A DNA stretch of 64,000 nucleotides, from the NCBI GenBank assembly GCA_015061165.1, contig SUXC01000003.1, positions 62,001 through 126,000 on the forward strand, written 5' to 3'. The notes under the pieces are model-generated. The model searched no databases and had not been told where the DNA came from. It worked only from the letters and a program-made list of their open reading frames with translations. Of this stretch, positions 52,852-62,922 are shown piece after piece (position 1 is the stretch's first letter; every line of letters begins with the position of its first letter). A program made the translations under genes and the position numbers. The stretch is from Bacteroidales bacterium. GTDB lineage: Bacteria; Bacteroidota; Bacteroidia; Bacteroidales; Paludibacteraceae.

Positions 52852-54891
52852 ATGAACGCCTACGAATTGGCATACGAATATGTGCAGCATACCAATCGCT
52901 GCATCTTCCTCACAGGCAAAGCAGGCACAGGAAAAACCACATTCCTGCGCCGACTCAAACAGGAATGTCCTAAGCAAATGGCTGTGGTGGCTCCTACAGG
53001 AGTGGCTGCTATCAATGCCGAAGGCGTGACTATTCATTCGCTTTTTCAGTTGCCCCCACAACTCTTTATCCCTACACCTGAGGCGCGACACAAACTCTTC
53101 TCCGAGATGCAAATGCGCTCCGCCAAACAGCGCGTGTTGCGTAATATAGAGCTACTGGTCATTGATGAGGTCAGTATGGTGAGAGCGGACTTGTTGGACA
53201 CGATTGACGCGGTACTTCGACACTTCAAACATCGTGCGAACTTGCCCTTCGGAGGGGTACAAGTGCTATTCATAGGCGACCTGTTTCAACTCTCACCCGT
53301 CGCACGCGAGGAAGAATGGCGATTGCTCAGAGATTACTACGAAGGCGCATATTTCTTTCAAGCACAAGTCTTTCGAGAATTGCAACCCGTATATATTGAA
53401 TTGGACCATGTCTTCCGCCAAACCAATATTGATTTTATAGAGATACTGAACCAAGTGCGAAACAATGCACTCACACCCGAATCACGCAAAATACTCAATA
53501 GTCGCTATAATCCATATTTTCAAACAGACAAAAACGGCGAATATTACATTACGCTCTCTACCCACAATAGCAAAGTAGATGCCATTAACCAGCGCGAATT
53601 AGATGCGCTGAAAGCAGATACATACACCTATCAAGCGCGTGTGAAGGATACTTTCCCCGAATCAATGTACCCGATTGATAAGACCCTGACACTCAAGGTC
53701 GGAGCTAAAGTGATGTTTGTGAAAAACGATTCCTCGCAAGAGAAACTGTACTACAATGGCAAGTTAGGCACTGTCACAGCCCTGTCGAAAAACGAGATAC
53801 AAGTCCTCTGCGAAGATGGCACTGAGGTGGAGGTGCATACCGAGACATGGGAGAACCTGCGCTATACCTCTGAAACAGGCTCTGATGAGGTGCAAGTGGA
53901 GGTGATAGGCTCGTTTACGCATTTCCCCTTGCGGTTGGCATGGGCTATCACCATTCACAAAGCACAGGGGCTGACCTTCGACCATGTGGTGATTGATGCC
54001 GAAGATGCTTTTGCAGCAGGGCAGGTGTATGTGGCACTCTCGCGGTGCCGCTCGTTGGAGGGTATAGTGCTGCTGACACCTATACCCATGCGCGCATTGA
54101 CCAACGCAAGAGAAGTACTGTACTTTACTCAAAATCAATTGGATATTACTACTACCGAACTGCGCTTGGCAGGTGCCCAACAGGAGTATATGACCATACT
54201 GCTCTGCTCGCTCTACGATTTTCGTTCTATCATCAATCGGTTGTCGTCGCTCTCGCGCAACATGAAGACAATGGGATCCGTGCAAGGGGATATTTCATCC
54301 TTCTTCATTGCTTGCATAGGTGGCTTGGAGGGCTTGCAGATAATAGCCGAGCGATTTCAGCAACAGATACGCCAAATCGTATATAACCCCGCCTCATTGC
54401 CTCATCGCCCTATCGCCTCATCGCCCAATCTGGCAGACCGCCTGCAAGCTGCATATGGCTATTTTGCTCCGAAGATTCAGCAACTGCTCGAAACGATAGC
54501 GAAATGTCCGTTACGAACCAATGACCGCAATGATGCTGCATTTATTAAGCAACATCTATTGGATATTCATGCCGAATTATCACGGTTTGAGTATATCCAA
54601 CAACACATCTCCAAATCGCCATCGCTCGATGGATTCTTCCGGGCACGCCAATCATTCCGTTGGGTAGAACCATCATTGGTCATTTATTCGCAACATCGCA
54701 AAACACGAAGCGATGCATCTGCATTCAAGACCTTGGGGTATTTCTACGCTGGGCTCACTATCCCACAAATCGCCAAAGAGCGCAATGTAACAGTCAAAAC
54801 AATTGTCAAACATCTGCTCCATTTCATAGAGGAAGACCTTATCCACATATCCAACTTTTCACCCGAAGACCAACACCTATTGGGAGGATAA
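52852..54891 (+). CDS. Pif1/RecD-like helicase with C-terminal helix-turn-helix
   Basis: 679 residues. Superfamily 1B: Walker A FLTGKAGTGKTTFLRRL (about 19-35), Walker B LLVIDEVSMVRADLLD, the SH3-like GAKVMFVKND block and the C-terminal AWAITIHKAQGLTFD motif. Residues about 620-679 form a helix-turn-helix (GYFYAGLTIPQIAKERNVTV) typical of RecQ/Pif1-type Bacteroidota helicases. An octamer insert at 54388-54432 encodes PASLPHRPIASSPN between the two halves. It probably resolves structured DNA or aids recombination. Confidence 0.87.
   Translation: MNAYELAYEYVQHTNRCIFLTGKAGTGKTTFLRRLKQECPKQMAVVAPTGVAAINAEGVTIHSLFQLPPQLFIPTPEARHKLFSEMQMRSAKQRVLRNIELLVIDEVSMVRADLLDTIDAVLRHFKHRANLPFGGVQVLFIGDLFQLSPVAREEEWRLLRDYYEGAYFFQAQVFRELQPVYIELDHVFRQTNIDFIEILNQVRNNALTPESRKILNSRYNPYFQTDKNGEYYITLSTHNSKVDAINQRELDALKADTYTYQARVKDTFPESMYPIDKTLTLKVGAKVMFVKNDSSQEKLYYNGKLGTVTALSKNEIQVLCEDGTEVEVHTETWENLRYTSETGSDEVQVEVIGSFTHFPLRLAWAITIHKAQGLTFDHVVIDAEDAFAAGQVYVALSRCRSLEGIVLLTPIPMRALTNAREVLYFTQNQLDITTTELRLAGAQQEYMTILLCSLYDFRSIINRLSSLSRNMKTMGSVQGDISSFFIACIGGLEGLQIIAERFQQQIRQIVYNPASLPHRPIASSPNLADRLQAAYGYFAPKIQQLLETIAKCPLRTNDRNDAAFIKQHLLDIHAELSRFEYIQQHISKSPSLDGFFRARQSFRWVEPSLVIYSQHRKTRSDASAFKTLGYFYAGLTIPQIAKERNVTVKTIVKHLLHFIEEDLIHISNFSPEDQHLLGG
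54388..54432. repeat. CTCATCGC/CTCATTGC octamers in the helicase gene
   Basis: About five CTCATNGC-type units in frame, encoding a linker in a non-conserved region. Confidence 0.8.
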
Positions 54892-54930
54892 ATGTCATTT
54901 CTTTGGAAAAACAGTCCATTAATTAATAAA

Positions 54931-54962
54931 AATTTGTTTGTTCGATTAACTATTATTACTTT
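54931..54962 (+). promoter_or_regulatory. Promoter of the GH3 gene
   Basis: TTTG (54931-54934), 20 bases, TACTTTTG (54955-54962). Confidence 0.8.
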
Positions 54963-55017
54963 TGCCTGAGATTAAATGAGTAATCCCTATAGAGTAAAAT
55001 AAGTATAATCGAATATT

Positions 55018-56712
55018 ATGGAATCAAAAACTTGTCCTTTTGTACCTAACTTCTTGTTAGGAATTGCTGGCGGAATCCAGTATTTATCGCTGAAGCGTGC
55101 ATCAAAGAATCCACGCAAAGCACAAGAGAAAACACTTCGAGAAATCCTTACATACGCACGGGATACAGAATATGGTAAGGAGCATCATTTCGCTGAAATC
55201 TTAGAAGCAAAAACTGATACCGAACTCTATGCTCGCTATCAAAAGTATGTACAACTGAATGATTACGAGGATCTTCGTCCATATGTGGAGAAACACAAGC
55301 ATGGTGCATCGAATATCCTGTTCCCAGGCAAACCAGTATTGTATGCTACTACTTCGGGAACGACTAAAGAGCCAAAATGGGTGCCAATTACCAATGAATA
55401 TTTGCATAATATCTATGGTAAGATGACCAAAGTCTGGCTCTTTAACTTTATCAAAAACCGTCCAGAAGTGTTTACGGGTAAGATTGTTTCTATCGTGGGT
55501 AAAGTGAAAGAAGGCGAAGCACCCGATGGCACTATGTTTGGTTCGGTGAGTGGTGTTACACAGCGCGACTGCCCTGGTTTTGTCAAGAAACTCTACGCTT
55601 CGCCTGCCTCGGTCTTCTCCATTGAGGATTATACCGCCCGCTATTATACCTTGATGCGTATGGGTATTGAGCGTAATATCACCCTTGTGGTAACAGCCAA
55701 CCCCTCAACTATCGTGGAGATGCAAAACAATGTCAATGAGTATTTTGATGACTATTGCACCGATATTGAACATGGTACGCTGAATGCGAAACTCAATATC
55801 CCACAATGGATACGCGAGGATATTCAGCCATATCTGAAACCCAATCCAGAGCGTGCGGCTGAATTGCGCGCGCTGAAAGCAAAATTTGGCACTGTGCTGC
55901 CTAAGCACTATTGGCCTAACATGCAGATTCTCAATACATGGAAGTGCGGTAATACGGCTGTGTATTTGGACAAAATAAATGGCTCTTTCCCCGAGCATAT
56001 GTTGCACCAAGAGTTTGGTTATTTCGCATCGGAGTGCCGCTTCGGCTTGGTGCTCGATGATACAGTGAATACCGTACTCTTCCCACACTTCCACTACTAT
56101 GAGTTCGTGGCAGAGGATGAACTGGAGAGCGAGAACAAACATTTTCTACAGCTCCATGAGCTGCAAGCAGGCAAACGCTATTGCTCATATGTAACTACAT
56201 TTGCGGGCTTGTATCGCTACAACATGAATGACCTATTGGAGGTTGGACCGTCCTTCTGCAACACGCCTACTGTACATATGATTCAGAAGGTGAATGGTAT
56301 TGTTACCATGACGGGCGAGAAACTGCATGAGCGTCAATTCATTGAGGCTGTGCATGCTGCGGAGGAGAAGAGTGGGTTAATGACCAAGTTCTTTGTTGGT
56401 TTTGCCGATATGGATAAGTCAGCCTATCATTTCTACTTAGAGTTTGCCGACCAATCCACTACTCAGGAGCAAGCGGAGAACTTTACCAAGTTGGTAGATG
56501 AGGAGTTGAAGCAGACGAATATAGAGTACGAGGCTAAACGTGCCTCCTTCCGCGTGAAAGACCCTATCACGCATCGTTTGGTGGAGCAATCATTCGAGAA
56601 ATTCAAGGCACAATGTATCGCCGAAGGCGCTCGTGATGGACAATTCAAGATGAATCTGCTCATGCAAGATGAGAAACGCCACGCCAAGTTCAAACAATTG
56701 GTGATAGAGTAA
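55018..56712 (+). CDS. GH3 family acyl-adenylating protein
   Basis: 564 residues. ILTYARDTEYGKEHHF, the P-loop-like nucleotide motif YATTSGTTKEPKWVPIT, GYFASECRFG and TGEKLHERQFIEAVH are characteristic of the GH3 family, best known from plant hormone conjugation. Bacteroidota carry them without a known substrate. The fold adenylates a carboxylic acid and joins it to an amino group. It is a single gene with its own promoter and terminator. Confidence 0.87.
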   Translation: MESKTCPFVPNFLLGIAGGIQYLSLKRASKNPRKAQEKTLREILTYARDTEYGKEHHFAEILEAKTDTELYARYQKYVQLNDYEDLRPYVEKHKHGASNILFPGKPVLYATTSGTTKEPKWVPITNEYLHNIYGKMTKVWLFNFIKNRPEVFTGKIVSIVGKVKEGEAPDGTMFGSVSGVTQRDCPGFVKKLYASPASVFSIEDYTARYYTLMRMGIERNITLVVTANPSTIVEMQNNVNEYFDDYCTDIEHGTLNAKLNIPQWIREDIQPYLKPNPERAAELRALKAKFGTVLPKHYWPNMQILNTWKCGNTAVYLDKINGSFPEHMLHQEFGYFASECRFGLVLDDTVNTVLFPHFHYYEFVAEDELESENKHFLQLHELQAGKRYCSYVTTFAGLYRYNMNDLLEVGPSFCNTPTVHMIQKVNGIVTMTGEKLHERQFIEAVHAAEEKSGLMTKFFVGFADMDKSAYHFYLEFADQSTTQEQAENFTKLVDEELKQTNIEYEAKRASFRVKDPITHRLVEQSFEKFKAQCIAEGARDGQFKMNLLMQDEKRHAKFKQLVIE

Positions 56713-56750
56713 TATACATTAATAAAGCATTACACAACACAAATTTTACA

Positions 56751-56788
56751 AATTAGCCAACAAAGTCATTGACTGCTGTTGGCTAATT
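56751..56788. terminator. Bidirectional terminator between GH3 and the efflux operon
   Basis: AATTAGCCAACA and TGTTGGCTAATT form a perfect 12-bp stem around a 14-base loop with T/A-rich flanks, between convergent genes. Confidence 0.8.
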
Positions 56789-56808
56789 GATTTATTGGGG
56801 ATGCCGAC

Positions 56809-58218
56809 TTACTTCATGCCACCGCCGAGAGCGTGATATAGCGCTACTACGGCTTGCAGTTCTTGCATGTTATTAGCAATCTGCGTGAACTGAGCATTGA
56901 GCAAAGTGTTCTGCGCCGTCAGCACCTCCAGATAGGTGGTGTTGCCATGCTGCATGAGCAGTTGGGTGGCGCGGTGCGCTTTTTCCAAAGCCAAAACTTG
57001 CTGTGCATAGAGCGACTGTTTGGCGTGGCAAGTCTGATAGTGTGTCAGTGCTTCGTTCACCTCATTGCCTGCTGCTAAGACAGTCTTGGCAAACAGCAAA
57101 CGTGCTTCCTCTTGTTGCGATTTGGCCATCTTCACTTGTGCGATGTTTCTGCCCGAATTGAATAGCGGTACAAATAGACTTGCTGCCAAACTACTAATCA
57201 TAGTCATTGGGTCGAGAATCACACCATACGAGTGATTGGTCCAGCCAAAAGTGCCACTGAGGTTAAGCGATGGCAAGCAGTTGCTACGCGATAAGTTGAG
57301 CGCGTAATGCGCTTGCGCCATGTTCATTTGCGCCGCACGCACATCGGGACGGTGATAGAGCATCTGCACAGGTATGCCGACAGACAATGTTGAATTATGA
57401 ATTAAGAATTTGGAATTGTGCGCATCCATGGCTTCTGCCAATGTGCTGCGTATGATGGTTTGGCGGGTTGTGCCCATCATTAGGTAGAGGGCGTTCTCCA
57501 CTTCGCGAATCTGCTGCTGGCAATCAAGCACGGTGGTTTGGATTGCATAATAGGTGGCCTCCAACTGTGCTACGGCTGCCTCGTTAGCCATACCTGCGGT
57601 TTTCATACGCTGGATAGCATTAACGGTGCTCTTCCATGTCTGCTCCGTTTCTATTGCCACAGCCAATTGTGCATCCAACATAAGCAGGGTGTAATAGGTA
57701 TTGGCTATGCCTGCGATAAGTCCGCAACGGGCTGCTTGCTCGTAGTCCAACACTTGCTGCTTGGCCGCTTTGGCACGGCGTAGCGAGTTGAGTGTGCGAC
57801 CAAAAATATCAATCTCCCACGAGGCAGATGCCACAAGGTCGTAGGTGCCATTGTTAATGCCATATTGAGGGGAGAAGCCTGCGGCAGGCGCCAATCCTAT
57901 GGATGGCAAGTATGCCAACTGCGCTCCGCGCAATGCTGCTTCCGCCTGATTCACGCGCTCGTGAGCAATGCGCAAGTCGTGGTTGTTGACCAATGCTGAA
58001 TCGATGAGCGTTTGCAAGTGCGCATCGGTAAAGAGTTCGCGCCATGATAGATTGCCTAATTGTTGCGCCGTATCGCCTAATGCTATATCGCCATAGAGGT
58101 CATCCGCCACGCTGGTAGTGGGTTGGTATTTTCCATATATTCCACACGATGCCAAAGCGAGGCAGAGAGCGAGTGTTACTCCTATAAGCTTTAATCTTTT
58201 AACTATATACATAATCAT
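56809..58218 (-). CDS. Outer membrane efflux protein, NodT/TolC type
   Basis: 469 residues. The lipobox is LALASC. NHDLRIAHERVNQAEAALRGA and YHRPDVRAAQMNMAQAHYAL are the two OEP repeats. It is the third gene of the RND operon, starting at the stop of the permease gene (TAATG). Residues about 267-276 (NSKFLIHNS) are translated from an AATTCTTAATTCATAATTC repeat (57388-57420) in an inter-repeat loop. Confidence 0.9.
   Translation of the reverse strand: MIMYIVKRLKLIGVTLALCLALASCGIYGKYQPTTSVADDLYGDIALGDTAQQLGNLSWRELFTDAHLQTLIDSALVNNHDLRIAHERVNQAEAALRGAQLAYLPSIGLAPAAGFSPQYGINNGTYDLVASASWEIDIFGRTLNSLRRAKAAKQQVLDYEQAARCGLIAGIANTYYTLLMLDAQLAVAIETEQTWKSTVNAIQRMKTAGMANEAAVAQLEATYYAIQTTVLDCQQQIREVENALYLMMGTTRQTIIRSTLAEAMDAHNSKFLIHNSTLSVGIPVQMLYHRPDVRAAQMNMAQAHYALNLSRSNCLPSLNLSGTFGWTNHSYGVILDPMTMISSLAASLFVPLFNSGRNIAQVKMAKSQQEEARLLFAKTVLAAGNEVNEALTHYQTCHAKQSLYAQQVLALEKAHRATQLLMQHGNTTYLEVLTAQNTLLNAQFTQIANNMQELQAVVALYHALGGGMK
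57388..57420. repeat. AATTATGAATTAAGAATT repeat inside the outer membrane gene
   Basis: It has the same octamer type as 1228-1247 and 45727-45759 and is in frame. Confidence 0.7.
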
Positions 58219-61200
58219 TATTTTTTATATTTTTGAAACTTCTCTTGCAATTTTTGGAACACCACAAAGAACGCAGGTACCAATAGCAGCAATGCCAATG
58301 TACCAATCACACTACCGCCTACCACACCTGTACCCAGACTGCGGTTACCGTTGGCTCCTACACCTGTGGCTACTACCAATGGCAACATACCAAAGATCAT
58401 AGTCAATACCGTCATCAAGATAGCACGCAGACGCGCACCTGCCGCCTCCACAGCGGCTTCCACGATGTTCATACCTTGTTTGCGGCGTTCTACGGCATAC
58501 TCCGTAATCAGAATAGCCGTCTTGCTCAGCAGACCAATCAGCATGATCACACCCGTCTGCAGGTAGATGTTATTCTCCAATCCTGCTATTTTGGTCAGCA
58601 AGAACGATCCCATCAAGCCCACAGGCACAGCAATAATAATCGCCAGTGGCAACCAGAAGGATTCGTACAATGCTGCCAAAATCAGATAGATAAGCACAAT
58701 ACAGATGAGGAAGATCATCGTTGTGCCACCACTCGTTTGTTGGCTCTCTTCGCGTGTGATACCACCAAAGTCCACAGCGTATTGTTGAGGCAGTGTTTGC
58801 TTGGCCACCTCTTGTACGGCGCGGATGGCATCACCCGACGAATACCCTTCAGCAGGCATGGCACTGACCGCGATCGAGTTGTACATATTGAAGCGCGTGA
58901 GTTTGTCCGCACCATAGATACGGCGTAGCGTGACGAACTGGCTGAGTGGCGCCATCTTTCCATTGTGCAAACGCACGTAGGTATTGTCCAGGCTGCGCTC
59001 ATCAAGTCGCTGTTGTGGGTCGCCCATGATTTGTACCTTATACACTTTACCAAAGCGGTTGAAATCGCTGATATATTGTCCGCCATAGTAACCGCTGAGG
59101 CAACCCAACACTTCGTTGGTAGTGATGCCCGAACGTTGACATTTCACGGCATCTACACTCACTTCCCATTGTGGGAAATTGAGATTAAAAGATGTAAACG
59201 CCATACCAATCTCTTCGCGCTGGTTGAGCACACCGATGAACTGCTGCGCGTAGCCATAGAATAGGTGGAGGTCGCCACCCATCTTGTCTTGCAGGTTGAT
59301 GTCAAGGGCATTACCCGTACCATAACCCGTTATTTGGGCAGGTGCCATAGCAAAGATTTTGGCATCCTTGATGTCAGCGGTCATAGCATATACCTTGCCA
59401 ATCACGGCATTTACGGATTCTTCTTTCTTGGTTCGCTCGTCCCATGGGCGGAGTTTGAGGATGATATTTGCTGCCGCAGCCGACTCGCCAGAGATCAGTC
59501 CATAACCGCTGGTACGGTTGAGTTCGGCTACCTCTGGGATAGTCATGAGGCGTTGCTCAATCTCCGCTACAATCTCGTTGGTAGTAGCCAACGAACTGCC
59601 TGGAGGAGTGTCGATATTTATCATCACTGTACCTAAGTCCTCTTCGGGCACCAGACTGGTCTTGGTCACACGCATCAGCAGTATCATCAGTCCCACGCTC
59701 GCAATGGCAATCACAAAACTCAGCCAAGGGCGCAGGATAAACCACTTAGCTATACCCCGATACCATGTAATCAACTTGCCGAAGCCATTGTTCCATTTCT
59801 CGGAGAAAAGGTATTTCCAATGTTCGTAGCGCGTGAGACTCTTGCCTGTAGTGGATTTTGGGCGCAACATCAGCGCGCACATAGCAGGGCAGAGCGTGAG
59901 GGCATTCACGGTGGATATACCTACTGCCACTGCCATAGTCAGACCGAACTGACGGTAGAACACACCACTTGTTCCGCCCATGAAGCTCACAGGGATAAAC
60001 ACCGCCATGAACACCAGTGACGAGGTAATAATCGCAATCGCCACATCTTTCGTACCATATGCAGCTGCTTGGAACGGACTCTTATACCCATACTCAAAGC
60101 GCGAGTGTACAGCCTCTACAATCACAATGGAGTTGTCCACCACCGTACCAATCACCAGCACCAAAGCAAAGAGCGTGATGAGGTTGATGGAGAAGCCAGC
60201 CACAATCATAAAGGCAAATGTGCCCACCAGCGAGACGATGATGCTCACAAACGGAATCATCGTGCTGCGCCAGTCTTGCAGAAAGAGCAGTATGACCAAG
60301 ATGACCAACAATATCGCTTCCAAAAGGGTGATAATCACATTCTTGATAGAGGCAAAGAGGAAATCATTAGTGGACATCATCTGCGTGATTTTCACGCCTT
60401 TGGGCGCGTTGGCTTGCACATCAGCCAGCAGGTCATCAATCTGTTGGTTCACTTCGGTAGCATTCGAACCAGCGGTTTGGAATACCATACATTGTACGCC
60501 AGGGTGACCGTTTTGCATACCTTGGTAACCATAACTCTCTATACCGAGTTGGATGTCTGCAATATCTTTCAGTTTCAGTACTTCGCCATTCGGAGTGGCA
60601 CGAATCACAATCTCACCAAACTCCTCAGGCGTTTGCAGACGACCCTTGTACTTCATAGTGTATTGGAAGGCTTCATTTGCGTTCTCACCAATAGCACCCG
60701 TAGCCGACTCAATATTCTGTTGCGCCAAAGCAGCAGTGACATCGCCAGGCACCAATCCATGTTGCGCCATCACATCGGGCTTCATCCACACACGCATAGA
60801 GTAGGTTCCGCCTAATACAACCAACTGTCCCACGCCCTGAATACGCAACATCTCGGGCTTGATATTGATAAGGATATAGTTGCTCAGGAACTCCTCGTCA
60901 TAACTGTCGTCGGGCGATGATACGGTGAAGATTTGCAGCATACTGGTCTGTCGCTTAAACGCCTGTACACCAATCAGTTTTACTTCGGCAGGCAACTGCG
61001 CCATCGCGGCAGAAATCTTGTTCTGCACGTTTACGGCAGCCATATCGGGGTCGGTGCCTTGCTTGAAATATACGAATATCTCTGCCGTACCTGTATTGGA
61101 TGCGGTGGAGGTCATATAGGTCATGTTCTCCACACCATTGATGGCTTCCTCCAGAGGAGCAATCACGGATTTCTGTACCGTCTCGGCAGAAGCACCGAAA

Positions 61201-61349
61201 TACTGTGTCATCACCATCACCGTAGGAGGTGCAATATCGGGATATTGTTCGATAGGCAAGACTTTCAAGCCTATCACGCCAAGCAGTGCAATCACCACAG
61301 AAATCACTGTGGACAACACTGGGCGTTCGATAAATGTCTTCAGTGTCAT
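58218..61349 (-). CDS. RND multidrug efflux permease (HAE1 family)
   Basis: 1043 residues. RPVLSTVISVVIALLGVIGL, VLPIEQYPDIAPP, the NGVENMTYM motif and the transmembrane 4 region LVLVIGTVVDNSIVIVEAV with its paired aspartate mark an AcrB-like proton-driven pump. It exports drugs or detergents through the tripartite complex. It overlaps the adaptor gene by four bases. Confidence 0.95.
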   Translation of the reverse strand: MTLKTFIERPVLSTVISVVIALLGVIGLKVLPIEQYPDIAPPTVMVMTQYFGASAETVQKSVIAPLEEAINGVENMTYMTSTASNTGTAEIFVYFKQGTDPDMAAVNVQNKISAAMAQLPAEVKLIGVQAFKRQTSMLQIFTVSSPDDSYDEEFLSNYILINIKPEMLRIQGVGQLVVLGGTYSMRVWMKPDVMAQHGLVPGDVTAALAQQNIESATGAIGENANEAFQYTMKYKGRLQTPEEFGEIVIRATPNGEVLKLKDIADIQLGIESYGYQGMQNGHPGVQCMVFQTAGSNATEVNQQIDDLLADVQANAPKGVKITQMMSTNDFLFASIKNVIITLLEAILLVILVILLFLQDWRSTMIPFVSIIVSLVGTFAFMIVAGFSINLITLFALVLVIGTVVDNSIVIVEAVHSRFEYGYKSPFQAAAYGTKDVAIAIITSSLVFMAVFIPVSFMGGTSGVFYRQFGLTMAVAVGISTVNALTLCPAMCALMLRPKSTTGKSLTRYEHWKYLFSEKWNNGFGKLITWYRGIAKWFILRPWLSFVIAIASVGLMILLMRVTKTSLVPEEDLGTVMINIDTPPGSSLATTNEIVAEIEQRLMTIPEVAELNRTSGYGLISGESAAAANIILKLRPWDERTKKEESVNAVIGKVYAMTADIKDAKIFAMAPAQITGYGTGNALDINLQDKMGGDLHLFYGYAQQFIGVLNQREEIGMAFTSFNLNFPQWEVSVDAVKCQRSGITTNEVLGCLSGYYGGQYISDFNRFGKVYKVQIMGDPQQRLDERSLDNTYVRLHNGKMAPLSQFVTLRRIYGADKLTRFNMYNSIAVSAMPAEGYSSGDAIRAVQEVAKQTLPQQYAVDFGGITREESQQTSGGTTMIFLICIVLIYLILAALYESFWLPLAIIIAVPVGLMGSFLLTKIAGLENNIYLQTGVIMLIGLLSKTAILITEYAVERRKQGMNIVEAAVEAAGARLRAILMTVLTMIFGMLPLVVATGVGANGNRSLGTGVVGGSVIGTLALLLLVPAFFVVFQKLQEKFQKYKK

Positions 61350-62440
61350 AGCGCAGCTCCGTCTTTTAGCATAGCCACACCTTCGGTGACGATTACTTCA
61401 CCAGCCTTGAGTCCGCTATGCACGATATATTCTTTTCCGCCATTCAAGCGCTCCACTGTGACCATAGTGGCTACAGCCTTATTGTCAATGGCACGATAGA
61501 CAAACACTTTGTCTTGTATCTCAAAGGTGGCTGTGCGTGGCACCACTATTGCTTGTGGACGTTGCTTGTGCAATACGATATTGCCTGCGCCACCCGATGT
61601 CAGCAGTCCCTCGCGGTTGGGGAACACGGCACGCACACTCACTGTGCCTGTGGCTGCATCAATCACGCCCGATACCGATTCAATCCTTCCGCTGTGCTCG
61701 TACTGCGAGCCATCGTTGAGCATAAGACTCACGGCTGGCATCTCTGCCAATGCTTTGGTTTTGCTACCGTAATGGCGCACAAGACTGAGCCATTGGCTCT
61801 CGGTCATAGAGAAATAGACATACATATCCGAGTTGTCACTCACTGTAGTGAGTGGCATAGGCATCTGTGGCGATACCAATGCACCCACGCGCAAAGGCAA
61901 TGTACCTACTACGCCGTGGCTGGGGCTTTTCACTTCGGTGTAACTGAGGTTGTTCTTGGCTATAACCAATGCTGCATTGGCTTGTGCCAAACCTGCTTTG
62001 GCTGTGAGATAGTTGTTTTCAGCCAACTGACGTTCGTAGTCAGAGATGACAGAGTCGGCATAGAGTTGTTTCTTGGCATTGTACACCAATTCGGCTGTTG
62101 CCACGCCTGCCTTTGCTACTTCTACATTCGCTTCCGCAGTCTCCAGTGCTGCCAAGAAAGGCACTTGGTCAATGATAAACAGCACTTGCCCTTTGCTCAC
62201 TTGCTCGCCTTCTTGCACACATAGTTTGGTCAGTGTGCCTGCCACTTGTGGCATGATTGCGATGTCTTGTCGTCCGCGGATAGAAGCGGAATAGACTTCT
62301 TCCACCACGCAGTCGTGTCGTTCTACTACCGCAGTCGGATGCTGCGAACCGTGGGCTTGTTGCCCATCTTGACTATTGCCACATGCTGAAAGCAGACACC
62401 CCATGCAGCACAATAGCCCAATAAATACTTTCTTTTTCAT
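61346..62440 (-). CDS. RND efflux periplasmic adaptor lipoprotein
   Basis: 364 residues. The lipobox is LLSAC. The biotinyl-lipoyl-like VQEGEQVSKGQVLFIID, a short coiled coil, and the beta-barrel SPSHGVVGTLPLRVG fit the MexA/AcrA family. It is the first gene of the operon; a long leader of about 220 bases precedes it. Confidence 0.93.
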   Translation of the reverse strand: MKKKVFIGLLCCMGCLLSACGNSQDGQQAHGSQHPTAVVERHDCVVEEVYSASIRGRQDIAIMPQVAGTLTKLCVQEGEQVSKGQVLFIIDQVPFLAALETAEANVEVAKAGVATAELVYNAKKQLYADSVISDYERQLAENNYLTAKAGLAQANAALVIAKNNLSYTEVKSPSHGVVGTLPLRVGALVSPQMPMPLTTVSDNSDMYVYFSMTESQWLSLVRHYGSKTKALAEMPAVSLMLNDGSQYEHSGRIESVSGVIDAATGTVSVRAVFPNREGLLTSGGAGNIVLHKQRPQAIVVPRTATFEIQDKVFVYRAIDNKAVATMVTVERLNGGKEYIVHSGLKAGEVIVTEGVAMLKDGAAL

Positions 62441-62695
62441 ACCTTTAATTATAATATTTAGTTTATAGTTTGAAGTTTATAGGCGAGGCACACAAAAAGA
62501 GTCTCATCTCATAAAGACAAGGCTCTGTACGTGTTCTATATCGACTGTTCCGATTATTGGAATCAACTCCTATAAAGCAGGAGTCACCTCTATACACCTT
62601 TGTTAGTTGATAGTTACCACTTTCAATGGTTGTTAACTATCTATAGTACCTCAAAAAATCGTGCAAAGGTACTCAATTTTTTCCGATTTGGCAAA
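62441..62695 (-). promoter_or_regulatory. Efflux operon promoter and long leader
   Basis: The promoter is at 62664-62695: TACCTTTG (62664-62671) and TTTG (62692-62695) on the minus strand, 20 bases apart. The transcribed leader of about 220 bases has a GACTCCT/AGGAGTT hairpin near 62552-62575 and a T-rich run after a weak AGAG/CTCT stem near 62490, which could be an attenuator. No regulator gene is adjacent. Confidence 0.65.
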
Positions 62696-62922
62696 ATTTA
62701 CTATCATGAGAAAATGCCTAAAATTTGTAAATTGTCAAATGGATTTTGCAAAATGGGTTACATGCTCCATTTCCTCTGGAAAGTGGGATACCTTTACTTT
62801 TTCAGTTGATAGTATGGCAACAGATATTGTTCAAATGGCAATAATTCTACTAACAGAAGAAGAGCGTACAGCGTACGGCACGGGTTTTGTACTGCAATGG
62901 GTAGTACCATTCATTATTAACT
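62696..62922. other. Intergenic region upstream of the glycosyltransferase
   Basis: No gene; the short frames here have no coding signal. GGATTTTGC at 62742 and TACCTTTA near 62790 are weak -7 candidates. Confidence 0.4.

Noticed and set aside
60069..60815. 248-codon plus-strand frame within the RND permease
   Set aside because: Antisense to a full-length, highly conserved transporter; its histidine-rich content is a typical shadow pattern.
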